A stretch of 64,000 bases of DNA from Euryodendron excelsum (lineage: Eukaryota > Streptophyta > Magnoliopsida > Ericales > Pentaphylacaceae), in NCBI GenBank assembly GCA_033060915.1, contig CM065377.1, positions 55,820,183 through 55,884,182 of the forward strand, given 5' to 3'. Below are positions 61,242 to 64,000 of this stretch, in pieces (position 1 is the first letter of the stretch; every line of letters starts with the position of its first letter). A program made the translations under genes and the position numbers. The notes under the pieces were generated by a model. The model made no database searches, was not told the origin of the DNA, and was given only the letters and a program-made list of their open reading frames with translations.

Positions 61242-63311
61242 ATGACCAGGGCTGTTCGTGACCAGATACTAAAAGATGTGAATGGCAATATTAGTGATCA
61301 TCTACGTAACCATATTCATTTAACAAATTGTATTCATTTGAAGAACCATATGCATAAGCATAGCCCTATAATGGCTGATAGGTCGCTCATGAGGGACCTT
61401 GTTGTCCTTCAGAGGTCACGATCTCTCAGGGATCCTTCTGCAAGTCCGCCCTCATGGCATTCTCCTTCAATTGTGGATCTGCTTTCTAAAAGAGGTGAGA
61501 AGGATGCCATGGTGGGTAATGGAAGATGGTCTGTGGGCATTGAGCATCTGAGAGATGGTAGAGGGGGGTCGGGAACCTCACCACTCTTAGCTAGCTTACA
61601 TAGAGCAGAAGCTGCTCCTGGGGAGGTAAGCGGGCGAAATGATTGGGCAACTGCCATGAATGATCGTAGTAGTAAGAGTGGAGTTCGCGAACGCAGAAGA
61701 ATTAAGAGAGATGAATCAAGTCAAAGGAACTTGGGGACTGACCTTAAGGGTGACGATGGCGAGCCTCCACAAGAGGATAGCAGTTTTATTCCTGACATTG
61801 TTTCAGCAAACTCTGACAGAAAGGATAATAAAATGAAACAAAAGTGTAGGCATATAGAAGATGATCACCTCAAGACTCTCTCTGAGCAGTTGAATGAGGT
61901 CCGAATGGATAGTGATGATGTAGCATCATCTCACATCCATCTTCATGGTAAGCATAGCCAAAATGAGCAAACGGGTAAGGAAGCAGAGTCCAGCATTCGT
62001 GGCTACGGTAGTGGATTGAATAGGGTAAAAAGGCGCAAGTTCAAAGGCACAAGAAGAACTCAAACCGTTAAAGCTTCAAGAGATGCTGGGGCTCGAAATG
62101 AAATGTCTGTGGCCTCTAATTCTTTAGCTCAAAGTTCAGCTCGCCCAAAGTACCACATGGAGTGGGAAGAAGAGGACTATGATGAGCAGAATGCCACAAG
62201 GGCTCCCAAAAATGGGTGTGGCATTCCTTGGAATTGGTCAAGAATTCATAACAGGGGGAAATCGTTTCTTGACATGGCTGGAAGAAGTTTGTATTGTGGT
62301 TTGTCTGACTCAAAATTAAAGAAAGGTGGTTTAGTTCCTCCAGGGAGGGATGCTTCTGATATGCCTGTAATGTCTGACCACTCAAGCTCATCTAGCAAAT
62401 CTGATGCAGAAGCACTGCCTCTACTAGTGGAGGCATATAGGTCTCAGGAAAGTACTGACAATGCTGCTTGGGTGCATGACTATTCTGGGGAGTTAGGTAT
62501 TTTTGCAGATAACCTACTAAAGCATGAAATCGACTCTGACCTTGCTTCAGAAGCTAGATCAGGTGATCAACACAAGTTCAGAAGGCATCGCAATCGTAGG
62601 CACCAGAACCTGACTCAGAAATACATGCCAAAAACTTTCAGAGATCTAATAGGGCAGAATTTAGTAGCCCAGGCTCTTTCAAATGCTATTGCCAGAAGGA
62701 AGGTTGGGTTGTTGTATGTGTTTTATGGACCTCATGGTACAGGAAAAACCTCTTGTGCACGCATATTTGCCAGAGCTCTAAATTGCCAGTCTCTGGAGCA
62801 ACCCAAACCTTGTGGATTTTGCAATTCTTGCGTTGCATATGACATGGGTAAGAGCCGAAATATAAGGGAAGTAGGTCCAATCAGTAATTTTGACTTTGAG
62901 AGCATTATGAATCTACTTGACAATATGATCGTTTCCCACCTGCCATCACAGTACAGAGTCTTTATTTTTGATGATCGTGATACTCTGTCTCCTGATTGCT
63001 GGAGTGCCATATCAAAGTTCATTGATCGAGCACCTAGGCGTGTGGTTTTTGTCCTTGTCAGTTCAAGCCTTGATGTTTTACCTCATTCAATCATATCCAG
63101 GTGCCAGAAAATCTTTTTTCCAAAGTTAAAGAATGCAGATATTATCTATGCTTTGCAAAGGATTGCAACCAAAGAAGATCTAGAAATCGATAAGTTTGCG
63201 CTAAAACTTATTGCATCTAGATCAGATGGGTCTTTGAGGGATGCTGAGATGACTCTTGAACAATTGACCTTGCTTGGGCAGAGGATCTCCGTTCCTCTGG
63301 TTCAGAAATTG
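61242..63311 (+). CDS. STICHEL-like protein (DnaX-like AAA+), 5' part
   Basis: The first coding exon gives 690 residues and ends at a GTAAGT donor (63312) in phase 0; the gene continues off the window. The N terminus (MTRAVRDQILKDVNGNISDH, then LRNHIHLTNCIHLKNHMHKH and RSLMRDLVVLQRSRSLRDPS) is typical of STICHEL-like proteins. A basic stretch at about 260-275 (VKRRKFKGTRR) may be a nuclear localisation signal. From about 459 the AAA+ module starts (QKYMPKTFRDLIGQNLVAQA), with Walker A GPHGTGKT at 496-503, zinc-binding Cys515, Cys524, Cys527 and Cys530, Walker B VFIFDDRDTL around 573-582, and SRCQ in ISRCQKIFFPKL. Family members resemble the bacterial clamp-loader subunit DnaX; Arabidopsis STICHEL controls trichome branching. 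The usual length is over 1,000 aa, so about a third is missing. Confidence 0.93.
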
Positions 63312-64000
63312 GTAAGTAGTATCATGTTAGTATCTAAGTAAGATTTTCAATATTTGTTCTAAATTTATTATATTAGGGAATATGTAAGAACTTAATAAAA
63401 GTTCTGTTGACCTTTCTCCCAAGATATATTGGATTTATATACTCATATTTAAGTCAATTCAACATTTGAGTTTCCTACGGCAATGGGTATCATTCTTCTG
63501 TTTCTAGCGCCTGCAAGTTTTGCATCATTCTTACAGCCTAAATTGCAATCTACTCTGTCGTCTGTGAAATAATAAACTTAATGTTGCAACAAATCTTTTG
63601 GAACATTTATCTTAGATATGCCAGTTTAACTACTGATTGTGAAGATGCTGCTTGTCTTTTTGTGAAAAGTAATTAATACTGCTTGATTATGAAGGTTTTT
63701 GATGAGTTAATTGCATCTGTTATATTGCTTACAAAGGTTTATCATAGGTTAATCGATATCTATTACATTGCCTCAGTGAAAGATGGTGATATATTTTTGT
63801 GATGGTGGATGTTTTCAAATATATGACAATTCTTCACCTCTATTTGGTGGAATTTGAAGCTTTGTCTTTTTTTTGTCAAGTAAGCTTTGTTTTTTTTTGC
63901 CAAGACACGGACAAATTTATTTATTTTCTTTATATTTTAAAAGTATAGTTTGATGTGTGTTCGTGTAAACAGTTCCAAATTGCATTTATATGCTGAACAT
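63312..64000 (+). other. First intron of the STICHEL-like gene, running off the window
   Basis: It begins GTAAGTAGTA. No segment matching the next expected exon is visible before the right edge, so the intron is at least 689 bp or the acceptor lies outside. The sequence is T-rich, as plant introns are. Confidence 0.6.

Noticed and set aside
62116..63022. Minus-strand frames of 64-96 codons over the STICHEL-like exon
   Set aside because: Shadows of the 690-codon plus-strand frame with Walker A and zinc motifs.

Overview
The window is nuclear DNA of a flowering plant, most likely a eudicot. The genes have plant-type introns (82 bp to 3.6 kb, GT..AG), the intergenic DNA is strongly AT-rich, and it is full of (GA)n, (TA)n and homopolymer tracts, SINE- and MITE-like repeats, an LTR-like block and LINE remnants. 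Five of the protein products belong to recognisable plant families. I could not name the species.

Layout. About 0.6-7.1 kb (minus) is a decayed locus made of four diverged tandem copies of the N-terminal FG-repeat exon of a NUP98-type nucleoporin; the last two copies are broken and one 1.1 kb insertion separates them. 7.1-13.9 kb is gene-free and repeat-rich, with an LTR-like block and a cluster of small MITEs. 14.0-15.4 kb (minus) is an intronless DUF641/GIL1-family gene. 15.6-26.6 kb is another gene-poor stretch with SINE-like elements and a poly-C-flanked tandem duplication. 26.9-33.3 kb (minus) is a complete Sec61 alpha gene (475 aa from six coding exons plus a non-coding first exon). 35.5-42.1 kb (minus) is a complete ERD2 gene for the K/HDEL receptor (215 aa, six exons). 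42.4-47.6 kb is repeat-rich, with a large fold-back element. 48.1-53.9 kb (plus) is a four-exon gene for a 113-aa UBTD-type protein with a predicted myristoylated N terminus. 54-60 kb has no gene I can support. From about 60.2 kb to the right edge (plus) lies the 5' part of a STICHEL-like gene (DnaX-like AAA+), which runs off the window.

Functional links. Sec61 alpha (co-translational import into the ER) and ERD2 (retrieval of ER-resident proteins from the Golgi) are head-to-tail neighbours in the same pathway, about 2.2 kb apart. Their last introns share one dispersed repeat. The other genes have no evident functional connection. No prokaryote-style operons, CRISPR arrays or confident RNA genes were seen.

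Exon boundaries were set by hand from reading frame, splice dinucleotides, phase and known family sequences. For Sec61 alpha, ERD2 and the UBTD gene, every phase closes and the total length equals the usual family length, so these models are strong. Transcript ends are estimates. The most unusual part is the NUP98-derived array, where two rounds of duplication were followed by loss of FG motifs, an in-frame stop, a 4-bp duplication and a lost splice acceptor.
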